Origin: Muribaculaceae bacterium
GTDB lineage: Bacteria > Bacteroidota > Bacteroidia > Bacteroidales > Muribaculaceae
Reading direction: 5' to 3'
Length of the DNA: 43,305 bases
Assembly: GCA_022510505.1 (NCBI GenBank)
Contig: JAFLTL010000020.1
Span: 1-43,305, forward strand
In this document: piece after piece, positions 16,908 through 25,857 of the stretch
Numbering within the stretch: position 1 is the first letter of the stretch
Layout of the letters: the number at the start of each line of letters is the position of its first letter
Position numbers and translations under genes: made by a program
The notes under the pieces: generated by a model
Database searches by the model: none
Seen by the model: only the letters and a program-made list of their open reading frames with translations
What the model was told of the DNA's origin: nothing

Positions 16908-18184
16908 AACTAGATATTCTCTTAGGGTTACAATGGGGCGACGAAGGAAAGGGTAAAGTCGTCGATATCCTGACTCCTCATTATGATGTCATCGCACGAT
17001 TCCAGGGTGGTCCCAATGCAGGCCATACCCTCGAATTCGAAGGACACAAATTTGTCTTAAGATCCATTCCTTCGGGAATATTCCGCGACGATAGCGTCAA
17101 TATCATTGGTAACGGTGTGGTTCTCGACCCCGTGCTCTTCATGGAGGAGGCTTCTGATTTGGAAAAGAGCGGGATCGACCTCCACAAAGTTCTGAAGATT
17201 TCCAATAAAGTGCATCTGATTCTTCCAACACACCGACTCCTCGACGCTGCACTCGAGAAGTCGAAAGGATCGTCGAAAATCGGAACCACCGGAAAAGGCA
17301 TAGGACCGACCTATACCGACAAAATCAGCCGTAACGGGTTGAGACTGGGTGACACTATCAGCGGTTTCGAGAAGTCCTACAAGGAAGCGTTGAAACGACA
17401 CCTTGACCGATTGGAAGAAATAGGTGAACCCGTCGACCCGAAGGTGCTGGAGGATATGGAGAAGAAATGGCTGGGTGCCATCGAATATCTCAAGACTTTC
17501 TCTATAATCGACACGGCCTATGAGGTGAACGGACTCCTCGACAAGGGTAAGAAGGTTCTTTGCGAGGGCGCTCAAGGTACAATGCTTGATGTGGACTTCG
17601 GTTCCTACCCGTTTGTTACTTCCAGTAACACCATAGCCGCAGGGGCTTGCTCGGGTCTGGGAGTGGCTCCAAACCGGGTGGGAGATGTCTATGGTATCTT
17701 CAAAGCCTATTGTACGAGAGTTGGCTCAGGACCTTTCCCAACGGAACTTTTTGACGAGACTGGTAAGAAAATCCGAGATATCGGACACGAATACGGGGCT
17801 GTTACCGGCAGAGAACGTCGATGCGGATGGCTCGACCTGGTAGCCCTTCGTTATGCAATCATGATTAACGGCGTGACTAAGCTGATCATGATGAAGAGTG
17901 ATGTCCTGGACACTTTCGACGAAATAAAGGTTTGTAATTCTTATAGAATCGGCAGTCAAATAACCGATGAAGTTCCATTTGTCATGGATGAGAAAATCGA
18001 GCCGGTCTATGAAACCTTCCCGGGATGGAAAACCGATCTCTCGAAGATTACCGACCCCGGACAGTTCCCCGAGGCTTTCAAGCAATACATCAAATTTATC
18101 GAGAAGGAAACCGGAGTACCCGTTGTCATAATATCAACGGGTCCCGACCGTGCACAAACAATTGTGCTCAGCGAAATCGGCTGA
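16904..18184 (+). CDS. purA: adenylosuccinate synthetase
   Basis: 426 residues with the GTP-binding P-loop QWGDEGKGK near the N-terminus, GPNAGHT, GTTGKGIGPTYTDK, the switch segment CEGAQGTMLDVDFG and TGRERRCGWLD. It joins IMP and aspartate using GTP, the first committed step to AMP. Length matches the family. Its ATG overlaps the stop of the Fur-like gene as ATGA, implying coupled translation, and prs lies one gene further up. Identity is certain. Confidence 0.97.
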   Translation: MKLDILLGLQWGDEGKGKVVDILTPHYDVIARFQGGPNAGHTLEFEGHKFVLRSIPSGIFRDDSVNIIGNGVVLDPVLFMEEASDLEKSGIDLHKVLKISNKVHLILPTHRLLDAALEKSKGSSKIGTTGKGIGPTYTDKISRNGLRLGDTISGFEKSYKEALKRHLDRLEEIGEPVDPKVLEDMEKKWLGAIEYLKTFSIIDTAYEVNGLLDKGKKVLCEGAQGTMLDVDFGSYPFVTSSNTIAAGACSGLGVAPNRVGDVYGIFKAYCTRVGSGPFPTELFDETGKKIRDIGHEYGAVTGRERRCGWLDLVALRYAIMINGVTKLIMMKSDVLDTFDEIKVCNSYRIGSQITDEVPFVMDEKIEPVYETFPGWKTDLSKITDPGQFPEAFKQYIKFIEKETGVPVVIISTGPDRAQTIVLSEIG

Positions 18185-18222
18185 AAGAATCAAACTTAAA
18201 TCTATACCAAAATTACTTTCTC

Positions 18223-19467
18223 ATGGCAAAAGTTAAACCCTTCAAAGGACTTAGACCACCGAAAGAAATGGTGACTCAGGTCGCTTCACGTCCCTATGAC
18301 GTTCTCAATTCGGCCGAAGCCCGAAAAGAGGCTGAAGGTAATCCTAAATCTCTTTACCATATAATCAAACCTGAAATAGATTTCTCACCCGACACCGATG
18401 AGCATGATCCTCAGGTCTACGAAAAAGCGGTGGAGAATTTCAATGCGTTCCAGGACAAGGGATGGCTCGTTCAGGACGATAAGGAGCATTACTATATTTA
18501 TGCCCAGACAATGAACGGTCGAACCCAGTATGGAATTGTTTTGGCCGCAAATGTCGACGACTACATGCAGGAACGCATCAAAAAGCATGAACTGACGCGC
18601 AAGGATAAGGAAGAAGACCGCATGAAGCACGTCAGGATCAACAACGCTAACGTTGAACCGGTCTTTTTTGCATTCCCCGACAATGAAATTCTGCAACATG
18701 TCATCGACGAGGTTATAAAAGGAAAGCCTGAATATGACTTCGTGGCTGAGGACGGTTTCGGACATCATTTCTGGGTAGTCGACAATCCTGAAATGATTCA
18801 GACTATAACCGACGAGTTTGAAAGAATCCCCGCACTCTACATTGCCGACGGTCATCATCGAACTGCAGCAGCTGCGCTTGTCGGACACGAAAAGGCCAAA
18901 AACAATCCCAATCACAAGGGTGACGAAGAATACAACTATTTCCTGGCGGTAGCTTTTCCGGCCTCACATTTGAAGATTATTGACTATAATCGTGTCGTCA
19001 AGGATTTGAACGGACTGACTCCCCCGCAATTCCTGAAAGCTCTTGAAGAAAACTTCGATGTCGTTCCAATGGGGAAGGAAATTTTCCATCCGAAACATCT
19101 CCACAATTTCTCGCTCTATCTCGACGGCAATTGGTATTCGTTGACGGCCAAGGATGGAACCTATGACGACAACGACCCTATTGGCACTCTCGACGTGACT
19201 ATTTCCAGCGACTTGATCCTTCGTGACATTTTGGGAATCAATGACCTCCGAACCGACAAAAGAATAGATTTTGTCGGAGGCATCAGAGGATTGGAAGAGC
19301 TGAAGAAACGCGTCGACAGTGGTGAAATGGCTGTTGCTTTGGCTCTTTATCCCGTTACAATGAAGCAGTTGATGGATATAGCCGATACCGGTAACATCAT
19401 GCCGCCTAAAACAACATGGTTCGAACCGAAACTCCGCTCGGGTCTGGTCATTCACAAACTCTCTTAA
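18223..19467 (+). CDS. DUF1015 family protein, possible ParB/Srx-fold serine kinase
   Basis: 414 residues of the DUF1015 family. The conserved start is VKPFKGLRPPKEM with SRPYDVL after it, and the most conserved segment is YIADGHHRTAAA, with DGHHR at residues 209-213. DGHHR resembles the nucleotide-binding motif of ParB/sulfiredoxin-fold enzymes such as the free-serine kinases SerK and SbnI. From memory, DUF1015 genes in other Bacteroidales usually sit beside serC and serA, which here are about 5 kb away on the other strand. I chose ATG 18223 because the open frame further up is purA sequence in another frame. Function as a serine kinase is an inference; the family is sure. Confidence 0.85.
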   Translation: MAKVKPFKGLRPPKEMVTQVASRPYDVLNSAEARKEAEGNPKSLYHIIKPEIDFSPDTDEHDPQVYEKAVENFNAFQDKGWLVQDDKEHYYIYAQTMNGRTQYGIVLAANVDDYMQERIKKHELTRKDKEEDRMKHVRINNANVEPVFFAFPDNEILQHVIDEVIKGKPEYDFVAEDGFGHHFWVVDNPEMIQTITDEFERIPALYIADGHHRTAAAALVGHEKAKNNPNHKGDEEYNYFLAVAFPASHLKIIDYNRVVKDLNGLTPPQFLKALEENFDVVPMGKEIFHPKHLHNFSLYLDGNWYSLTAKDGTYDDNDPIGTLDVTISSDLILRDILGINDLRTDKRIDFVGGIRGLEELKKRVDSGEMAVALALYPVTMKQLMDIADTGNIMPPKTTWFEPKLRSGLVIHKLS

Positions 19468-19479
19468 ACGAAAACAATT

Positions 19480-20097
19480 ATGTTGGTCAACACAGCCCGT
19501 TTTGTCATATCAAGTCCGGAAGTGGGAAAATGTCCCACGACAAATAAGCATGAATATGCCTTTATCGGCCGTAGCAACGTTGGAAAGTCTTCGTTGATTA
19601 ACATGCTTCTGGGGCAAAAGGATCTTGCAAAAACAAGTTCCAAGCCTGGAAAAACGGCCTTGATAAACCATTTTCTGGTAAATGACAGCTGGTATGTGGT
19701 CGACCTCCCCGGCTACGGGTATGCATCACGAGGAAAAGAAGACCGTATCATCTTCGACAAGATGATACGGTCCTATATTCTCGAACGTGAGCAAATGACC
19801 AATTTGTTCCTTCTGATCGATAGCCGTCACAAACCTCAGAAAATCGATTTGGAATTCATGGATTGGCTGGGAGAAAACGGAGTTCCTTTCAGCATCGTTT
19901 TTACCAAACTCGACAAGTTGTCGATGACGGCCGGGAAGAACAACACTGCTCTTTATCTTGAAGAACTTCTCGCGCGATGGGAGGAACTTCCTCCGGTTTT
20001 CATGACTTCCAGTGAGGACAAGCGTGGCAGGGATGAAATTCTCAATTACATCGAGGAAATGAACAAGCTTCCCCTGCTGATGGATTCGAAAGAATAG
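19480..20097 (+). CDS. ysxC: ribosome biogenesis GTP-binding protein YsxC/EngB
   Basis: 205 residues of a TRAFAC GTPase. G1 is GRSNVGKS (30-37), G3 is DLPGYG (75-80) and G4 is TKLD (142-145), with GKTALINHF as switch region. EngB/YsxC proteins help assemble the large ribosomal subunit in the cytosol. It is the last gene of the plus-strand operon, 12 bases after DUF1015. Its stop lies only 9 bases from the stop of nadC on the other strand, and no hairpin terminator fits in the gap. Confidence 0.94.
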   Translation: MLVNTARFVISSPEVGKCPTTNKHEYAFIGRSNVGKSSLINMLLGQKDLAKTSSKPGKTALINHFLVNDSWYVVDLPGYGYASRGKEDRIIFDKMIRSYILEREQMTNLFLLIDSRHKPQKIDLEFMDWLGENGVPFSIVFTKLDKLSMTAGKNNTALYLEELLARWEELPPVFMTSSEDKRGRDEILNYIEEMNKLPLLMDSKE

Positions 20098-20106
20098 TTA
20101 CTGCCG

Positions 20107-20952
20107 TTAGAATGCCTTGAAACTCATATCTAGTCCTTTGACCGAATGTGTCAAGGCTCCCACCGAGATATAATCGACACCGGTTTCTCCATATTCGCGA
20201 AGATTGTCCAGTGTGATTCCCCCCGATGACTCAGTTTCGGCACGGTGGTCGATCAGTTTGACAGCTTCGGCAGTCAGCTCCGGAGTGAAATTGTCGAGCA
20301 TGATGCGGTCGGCTCCGGCCTCAAGAGCTTCCTCGATTTCTTTGAGATTGCGTGTTTCGACCTCTATTTTCAAATTTTTTCCGTTTTTCTTGCAATAGTC
20401 GCGGGCTCTTTGAACAGCCTGCTTGATTCCACCGGCAAAATCTACATGATTGTCCTTGATTAGAATCATGTCGAATAGCCCTATCCGGTGATTCTCTCCA
20501 CCTCCGATCTTAACTGCCTCCTTTTCCAGAAGTCTCATTCCCGGGGTTGTCTTGCGGGTGTCGAGCACCTTTGTGTTGAGTCCTGCCAGGCGTTCCTGAT
20601 AACGGTTGGTCATGGTGGCTATTCCGCTCATTCGTTGCAGAATGTTCAGCATGGTTCGTTCGGCGATGAGCAGACTGCGTACCGACCCCTTCACTTCGAA
20701 GGCAATGTCGCCTGGTTTTACATGTTCGCCATCGTTGATGAATACTGTCATTTCCAGTTCCGGGTCAAGCTTCCTGAAGACTTTGCGTGCAATGTCGATG
20801 CCGGCAAAGATTCCTTCTTCCTTGATTAGCAAATGCTGCCGACCTTTTTCTTCGGCAGGAATAGTCGATAAAGTAGTATGGTCACCGTCACCTATGTCCT
20901 CGGCAAATGCGAGCTCAAGGAGATCGTCTATCAATTCGTCTTTTGTCTTCAT
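20107..20952 (-). CDS. nadC: nicotinate-nucleotide pyrophosphorylase (carboxylating)
   Basis: 281 residues, the usual NadC length. Conserved parts are AFAEDIGDGDHT, ERTMLNILQRMSGIAT, VLDTRKTTPGMR, KIGGGENHRIGLFDMILIKD and ADRIMLDNF. It makes nicotinate mononucleotide from quinolinate and PRPP in de novo NAD synthesis. I chose ATG 20952 (MKTKDELIDD): the open frame extends to 20994, but that would run into aroQ and the extra residues are not NadC-like. Last gene of the seven-gene serC operon, 13 bases after aroQ. Confidence 0.95.
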   Translation of the reverse strand: MKTKDELIDDLLELAFAEDIGDGDHTTLSTIPAEEKGRQHLLIKEEGIFAGIDIARKVFRKLDPELEMTVFINDGEHVKPGDIAFEVKGSVRSLLIAERTMLNILQRMSGIATMTNRYQERLAGLNTKVLDTRKTTPGMRLLEKEAVKIGGGENHRIGLFDMILIKDNHVDFAGGIKQAVQRARDYCKKNGKNLKIEVETRNLKEIEEALEAGADRIMLDNFTPELTAEAVKLIDHRAETESSGGITLDNLREYGETGVDYISVGALTHSVKGLDMSFKAF

Positions 20953-20965
20953 TGAAAAAATATTT

Positions 20966-21394
20966 TTATAGTGCCAGGATAGCCTCGATTGCAAGTCGAT
21001 AGGAGTCGAGCCCGAAACCGCTGATCACTCCCTTGCAGGCATCGGAAATAAAGGAATGTCGACGAACTTCTTCGCGGCTGAAAACATTCGATATGTGCAC
21101 CTCGACGACGGGAGTCTCAATGGAACGTATAGCATCGCCCAACGCAAGGGATGTGTGAGTATAGGCTCCTGCATTCAGAACAATACCCAGGCAGTTCTCG
21201 TCGAAACCGGCTTCGTGAAGAGTGTCGATGAGGTCCCCCTCATGATTTGATTGGAAGTACTCGATTTCAATCGATGGATAGTCGGCAACCAAAGCTTCCA
21301 TATAATCGTTCATCGAGATTTTCCCATAAATGTCGGGTTCTCTACGTCCCAGGAGGTTGAGATTGGGGCCGTTGATAATTAATATTCTGTTCAT
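20966..21394 (-). CDS. aroQ: type II 3-dehydroquinate dehydratase
   Basis: 142 residues with the class II signature ILIINGPNLNLLGRREPDIY (active-site Arg and Tyr) followed by EYFQSNHEGDLID, LNAGAYTHTS and VEVHISNVFSREE. It dehydrates 3-dehydroquinate to 3-dehydroshikimate in the shikimate pathway and forms a dodecamer in known members. Its start overlaps the stop of the MBL-fold gene as ATGA. Confidence 0.96.
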   Translation of the reverse strand: MNRILIINGPNLNLLGRREPDIYGKISMNDYMEALVADYPSIEIEYFQSNHEGDLIDTLHEAGFDENCLGIVLNAGAYTHTSLALGDAIRSIETPVVEVHISNVFSREEVRRHSFISDACKGVISGFGLDSYRLAIEAILAL

Positions 21395-22353
21395 CTGATA
21401 TAGAATAGATGGGATGATTCAAAGCGTGGCAGTACATAGAGCTGCACCGGAGCTTGACGCGATTCTATGGTTTCGGTACCGTCGCCTATTTGTGAGGCGC
21501 CCGCTGCCATAAGGGCTTTTGCAATTGCGTTGCGAGCCAGCTCGGGCTTATTGTTCTGCTCTGATAGATGACATAGGAAAATGTGAGTCAGCGATTCATT
21601 CCAGATACCCATGATGAAGTTGGCAACCTGAGTGTTCTCCAGATGTCCTTTGTTGGCCATAATCCTTGCCTTGAGATACTCCGGGTATCTACCTGTCCTG
21701 AGCATATAGTCGTCGTAGTCACTCTCAATCATGAGCGATGTTGCCATTCTGATGTAATGTTCAGCCCGTTCACCGATATATCCCATGTCGGTTGCAACTA
21801 CGAAACGATGTTTATCCCATTCGATCAGGAAACCTGAGTTGTCGGTGCCATCGTGGGACACTTCAAAAGGAGTTATCTCGAAACCTTTGATTTTGAATGG
21901 AATTTCCTTATAGATGGGATGATGATAATCCTTTATTCTTCGCGAGATGTTGTGACGCCGAAGTATTCCGTTCAGCGTCTTGGGCGTGCAGTAGAGGGCT
22001 AAATGTCGATTGCTCCTTAACAATTTGTAGGCATAGGAAACGTGATCGGAATGATCATGGGTAATGATTATCCCGAGTATATTTTTTATGTCGATACAGT
22101 TTCTTCTGAGTTCGTCGACAACTGTCTTTTCATTCACTCCTGCATCTATTAGGAAACCGGCTTCGTTGTTGCCGATGTAGGCACAGTTTCCGCTGCTTCC
22201 GCTTCCGAATGAAATGAAGCGCAGGCGTTTGTCGGAGTTAGCGTTTTCCGTCTTATCCTGCTGTAAGAATACGTCAAGGGTCTCTTCGGGTTCGTTTAAG
22301 GAGTCGAACAAACCCGGTTGATTATAGAGGTCATATTTTCTTTTTGCACTCAT
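21391..22353 (-). CDS. YycJ/WalJ-like MBL-fold hydrolase with a possible clamp-binding motif
   Basis: 320 residues. The metallo-beta-lactamase core begins at about residue 45 with RFISFGSGSSGNCAYIG, as in YycJ/WalJ proteins, and carries the metal motif HDHSDH (99-104), further ligands in FEVSHDGTD and ATDMGYIG, and LCHLSEQNN near the end. YycJ-type proteins are reported to be DNA exonucleases linked to mismatch repair. The first 44 residues are an extra tail holding QPGLF (12-16), which matches the QxxLF beta-clamp-binding consensus. It overlaps the methyltransferase stop and the aroQ start by 4 bases each. A nuclease role and clamp binding are inferred; the fold is sure. Confidence 0.85.
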   Translation of the reverse strand: MSAKRKYDLYNQPGLFDSLNEPEETLDVFLQQDKTENANSDKRLRFISFGSGSSGNCAYIGNNEAGFLIDAGVNEKTVVDELRRNCIDIKNILGIIITHDHSDHVSYAYKLLRSNRHLALYCTPKTLNGILRRHNISRRIKDYHHPIYKEIPFKIKGFEITPFEVSHDGTDNSGFLIEWDKHRFVVATDMGYIGERAEHYIRMATSLMIESDYDDYMLRTGRYPEYLKARIMANKGHLENTQVANFIMGIWNESLTHIFLCHLSEQNNKPELARNAIAKALMAAGASQIGDGTETIESRQAPVQLYVLPRFESSHLFYIR

Positions 22354-23069
22354 TTTTCGATTGAAAGCAAAAAGATTGTCGGATGTTTGGAATAGTCATA
22401 AGATGACTTCTTCCAATTGGCTAATGATTTGACGATGACCGACTCCTCGGGTGAGGTCAGTTCGCTGGCCACACAGAGTTCCAGATCTCCCGGAAGTTCT
22501 TTTGCAAGCTCTTCGATAAGACGGTTATTCCGATAGGGTGTCTCTATGAAAATCTGGGTTTGATTTTCATTTCTGATCCTTCTGACCATTTCTTTGAGCC
22601 TTGCAATTCTTTTATCCTTGTCGTGAGGAAGATAACCCACGAACGAAAAGTTTTGTCCGTTGAACCCCGAAGCCATCAGCCCCAGAAGGATGCTTGAAGG
22701 CCCAACTAGCGGAACTGTGCGAATCCCGGCATGACGGGCAGCCACAACGAGCAATGATCCGGGGTCGGCAATTCCTGGGCATCCTGCCTCGGAAATCACG
22801 CCCATCGATTCCCCGTTGAGGAGGGGTTGAAGGATCTCGGGAATCTCCTTAGTGGAGGAATGTTCGTCAAGTATGAAAAACGTCAGCTTATCGATGTCAA
22901 TTTCCTTGTTGACCGATTTGAGAAAACGTCGGGCGCTCCTTAGATTTTCTACGGCAAAAAAGCTCAGCTTTCCAACGATTTCGGTCACTCGGGAGGGGAG
23001 TACTTCCCTCGGAGGTGTCGCGTCGCTGAGAGGAACCGGTATCAGGTAAAGTGAGCCTTTTTTGTCCAT
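22350..23069 (-). CDS. RsmI-like SAM-dependent methyltransferase (tetrapyrrole methylase fold)
   Basis: 239 residues. Key segments are GVISEAGCPGIADPG (SAM-binding loop), VPLVGPSSILLGLMASGF, FSFVGYLPHDK and IFIETPYRNNRLIEEL, which match the RsmI family that 2'-O-methylates C1402 of 16S rRNA. The usual N-terminal GTLYLVATPIGN is here GSLYLIPVPLSD, which marks the second RsmI-like branch common in Bacteroidota, so the exact rRNA target is open. It overlaps trmD by one base (TAATG) and the MBL gene by four. Confidence 0.86.
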   Translation of the reverse strand: MDKKGSLYLIPVPLSDATPPREVLPSRVTEIVGKLSFFAVENLRSARRFLKSVNKEIDIDKLTFFILDEHSSTKEIPEILQPLLNGESMGVISEAGCPGIADPGSLLVVAARHAGIRTVPLVGPSSILLGLMASGFNGQNFSFVGYLPHDKDKRIARLKEMVRRIRNENQTQIFIETPYRNNRLIEELAKELPGDLELCVASELTSPEESVIVKSLANWKKSSYDYSKHPTIFLLSIEK

Positions 23070-23755
23070 TATTTGGCGTCGTTATTCAGAAGATTTGGTC
23101 GAAGTGCTCTGGTTCGCTCCACCGACTGTTCCATTCTCCATTTTGCTATGTTTGCCTCGTGGCCCGAAAGGAGAATGTCGGGAACTTTCCAGTCTTTATA
23201 CTGTGCCGGACGGGTGTAAACCGGAGCCGAGAGAAGATTGTCCTGGAAAGAGTCGCTCAGTGCGCTCTGTTCATCTCCGATGGCACCGGGAATCAGCCTG
23301 ACCATCGCATCGGCTATTACAAGAGCGGGAAGTTCTCCTCCGGTCAAGACATAATCGCCTATCGAGATTTCCCTGGTCACCAGATGTTCGCGTATTCGGT
23401 GGTCAACACCTTTGTAGTGTCCGCACAAAATGATGACGTTCTCAAGCATTGACAAACTGTTGGCTATTGGCTGTGTCAGGAGTTCTCCATCGGGCGATGT
23501 GAAGATAATCTCGTCATAATCTCTCTCGTTTTTGAGAAACTCGATGGCGCGGTCGACCGGTTCGATTTGCATGACCATGCCGGCTTCCCCTCCGAAAGGA
23601 TAGTCGTCGACTTTCCTGTGACGGTTCGTCGTGAAATCTCTGAGATTGTGGATATGATACTCCACGAGTCCCTTCTCGCGTGCTCTTTTGAGAATAGAGC
23701 AATTGAGAGGGGACTCGAAAGTTTCAGGTACGACCGTCAGAAAATCGATTCTCAT
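23069..23755 (-). CDS. trmD: tRNA (guanine37-N1)-methyltransferase
   Basis: 228 residues, slightly shorter than E. coli TrmD (255). N-terminal [13 protein letters not shown], the substrate part [18 protein letters not shown], and the trefoil-knot SAM site [11 protein letters not shown] plus [14 protein letters not shown] are all present. It methylates G37 of tRNAs that read CUN, CCN and CGG codons, preventing frameshifts. It sits in the serine/shikimate/NAD operon, its start overlapping the serA stop by four bases. Unlike many bacteria it is not beside rimM or rplS here. Confidence 0.95.
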   Translation of the reverse strand: MRIDFLTVVPETFESPLNCSILKRAREKGLVEYHIHNLRDFTTNRHRKVDDYPFGGEAGMVMQIEPVDRAIEFLKNERDYDEIIFTSPDGELLTQPIANSLSMLENVIILCGHYKGVDHRIREHLVTREISIGDYVLTGGELPALVIADAMVRLIPGAIGDEQSALSDSFQDNLLSAPVYTRPAQYKDWKVPDILLSGHEANIAKWRMEQSVERTRALRPNLLNNDAK

Positions 23756-24672
23756 TTATTCACTTGGAATCTTTTGTCTCCGTCTTTGAAAAAAGCAACT
23801 ATTTGACGTGCGGCGGCAATGCCGGCATTAATGTTAGCCTCAGCGGTTTGTGCACCCAGTTTCTTTGGGGTGAAGAAAACTCTACCCTTGAATTCCTCTT
23901 CCATTTCAGCGGCTTTGTCGGGTTTGACGTCGGCAACATATTTCAAGTCCGGACGTTCGCGAAGCGCCTTCATCAGTCCTTCTTCATCTATAACTTCTTT
24001 GCGTGCCGTGTTGACGAGGATTCCGCCCTTTGGCATCAGTGTCAGCAATTCATAGCCGACCGATTTTTTGGTCTCGTCGGTAGCGGGAATGTGCAGTGAC
24101 ACGATCTTATTCCCTGAATAGAGGGCTTTCAAGTCGGTGATTGGAGTGACACCCGCTGCTTCAATGACTTCAGCCGGACAGTAAGGATCAAGGGCGCTTA
24201 CAGCCATGTCGAATCCTTTTGCAATTCTTGCCACATTGCGTCCAACTTGTCCGAAAGCATGTATGCCAAGAGTCTTGTCTTTCAGTTCGCTGCCTGTCGA
24301 CCCGTCGAACATATTTCGGCCAGCCATGATGGCCAATCCGAAAACGAGTTCGGCAACAGCATTGGAATTCTGTCCGGGTGTGTTTTCGACCACTATACCA
24401 TGTTTTGTTGCGGCCGCCAGTTCAATGTTGTCATATCCGGCTCCTGCCCTCACGACAATCTTGAGTTGTTTTGCAGCATCCAGTACTTCAGAATCCACTT
24501 TGTCGCTGCGCACAATCAAGGCCTCCACATTCTCCACAGCTTTGAGAAGTTCCTCCTTGGACGTGTATTTTTCGAGAAGTTCCAGTTTGTATCCGGCATC
24601 GTCAATGACTTTTTTGATTCCGTCAATCGCCGTTTTGGCAAACGGTTTCTCGGTAGCTACTAATACTGTCAT
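23752..24672 (-). CDS. serA: D-3-phosphoglycerate dehydrogenase, short Lys-type
   Basis: 306 residues, the short form without ACT or ASB domains. Visible are [31 protein letters not shown], a Rossmann motif [16 protein letters not shown] and [18 protein letters not shown]. The usual catalytic His in TPHxGA is replaced: the sequence reads TPKKLGAQT with Lys271 at the His position. Such Lys-type enzymes are known in Entamoeba and, from memory, are common in Bacteroidota. It oxidises 3-phosphoglycerate to 3-phosphohydroxypyruvate, the first serine step. It follows serC by 4 bases, and without an ACT domain feedback by serine through that route is not expected. Confidence 0.93.
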   Translation of the reverse strand: MTVLVATEKPFAKTAIDGIKKVIDDAGYKLELLEKYTSKEELLKAVENVEALIVRSDKVDSEVLDAAKQLKIVVRAGAGYDNIELAAATKHGIVVENTPGQNSNAVAELVFGLAIMAGRNMFDGSTGSELKDKTLGIHAFGQVGRNVARIAKGFDMAVSALDPYCPAEVIEAAGVTPITDLKALYSGNKIVSLHIPATDETKKSVGYELLTLMPKGGILVNTARKEVIDEEGLMKALRERPDLKYVADVKPDKAAEMEEEFKGRVFFTPKKLGAQTAEANINAGIAAARQIVAFFKDGDKRFQVNK

Positions 24673-24676
24673 GACA

Positions 24677-25747
24677 TTAATGTTTTGATTCGAATTCTTT
24701 CATGCATGCGATGAGAGCATCTACGCTTTCCATTGGAAGAGCGTTGTAGAGTGAGGCGCGGAATCCGCCAACCGAACGGTGTCCTTTGATACCCACCATA
24801 CCTTTGGAAGTTGCGAAATCAACGAATTCTTTTTCGAGTTCTTTATATTCGGGAGCCATCACGAAACAAACATTCATGATTGAACGGTCGGCCGGGTCGG
24901 TGACTGTTCCCATGAACATCTTGCTTTCGTCAATAGCGTCATAGAGCTTTTTAGCCTTTGCGATGTCGGTTTTTTCTATTGCTTCGATTCCACCCAATTC
25001 TTTGTAGTAACGCAATGTTTGCAGAGCCGAGAAGATTGGAAGAACCGGAGGTGTATTGAACATTGAACCTTTGTCGGCATGTGTTCTGTAGTCGAGCATA
25101 GTTGGGATTTTGCGCGATACTTTTCCCAGGGCATCATCCTTCACAATTACGATAGTAACACCGGCCGGAGCTAGGTTTTTCTGTGCTCCTGCATAGATGA
25201 GGTTGTATTTCTTTACGTCAACAGGGCGCGAGAAAATGTCGCTCGACATGTCGCATACCAATGGAACCGGCGATTCAGGGTCGAAACGTGTTTCGGTTCC
25301 GTAGATGGTGTTGTTTGATGTGTAGTGGAAATAATCGGCATCGGCCGGTATTGTGTAACCTTTAGGGATATAAGTGTAATTTGCTTCTTCTGAAGATGCC
25401 ACAACTTCAACATCTCCGAAGAGTTTAGCTTCTTTAATTGCTTTGTGGGCCCACACGCCGGTGTCAATATAGGCAGCCTTCTTTTCGAGAAGATTCATTG
25501 GAACCATTGCGAATTCAAGGCTTGCACCTCCGCCCAGGAAAAGCACGTGATAGCCTTGGGGAACATTCAGCAGTTCCTTTACCAGGGCATCGGCTTCGTC
25601 AATGACTGCCTGAAACTCTTTGCCACGATGAGAAACTTCAAGTATTGAAAGTCCGGTTCCGGCAAAATCTCTTATTGCCTCGGCTGTTTTGTCGATTGTG
25701 TACTGACTCAGGATAGAAGGTCCTGCATAAAAGTTATGTTTTTTCAT
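24677..25747 (-). CDS. serC: phosphoserine aminotransferase
   Basis: 356 residues. N-terminal [14 protein letters not shown], the substrate loop [27 protein letters not shown] and the PLP lysine K190 in [12 protein letters not shown] identify SerC. It converts 3-phosphohydroxypyruvate and glutamate to phosphoserine and also serves pyridoxal phosphate synthesis. First gene of a seven-gene operon with a clear promoter at 25808-25837 and a leader of roughly 55 bases. Confidence 0.96.
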   Translation of the reverse strand: MKKHNFYAGPSILSQYTIDKTAEAIRDFAGTGLSILEVSHRGKEFQAVIDEADALVKELLNVPQGYHVLFLGGGASLEFAMVPMNLLEKKAAYIDTGVWAHKAIKEAKLFGDVEVVASSEEANYTYIPKGYTIPADADYFHYTSNNTIYGTETRFDPESPVPLVCDMSSDIFSRPVDVKKYNLIYAGAQKNLAPAGVTIVIVKDDALGKVSRKIPTMLDYRTHADKGSMFNTPPVLPIFSALQTLRYYKELGGIEAIEKTDIAKAKKLYDAIDESKMFMGTVTDPADRSIMNVCFVMAPEYKELEKEFVDFATSKGMVGIKGHRSVGGFRASLYNALPMESVDALIACMKEFESKH

Positions 25748-25807
25748 GTCTATTAGAATTATTTGCTTATACTTTGATTAAAGGTTGTTGTTTTTATGTG
25801 ACAATGG

Positions 25808-25837
25808 CAAATTTAATTAAATAAACCGAAAAAACAA
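25808..25837 (-). promoter_or_regulatory. promoter of the serC operon
   Basis: On the minus strand, TTG (25837-25835), 19 bases, then TAAATTTG (25815-25808): a full match to the Bacteroidota -33/-7 consensus. It drives serC and probably all genes through nadC. Confidence 0.8.
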
Positions 25838-25857
25838 TCGTCAGCAACTCGATTTGT
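25829..25857 (-). terminator. possible weak terminator of the symporter gene
   Basis: On the minus strand AATCG and CGATT form a 5-bp stem spanning the symporter stop codon, followed by GTTTTTT. The stem is short, and it overlaps the -33 part of the serC promoter, so efficiency is doubtful. Confidence 0.35.

Noticed and set aside
20953-20994. N-terminal extension of nadC
   Set aside because: The extra 14 residues overlap aroQ by 29 bases and do not resemble NadC N-termini.
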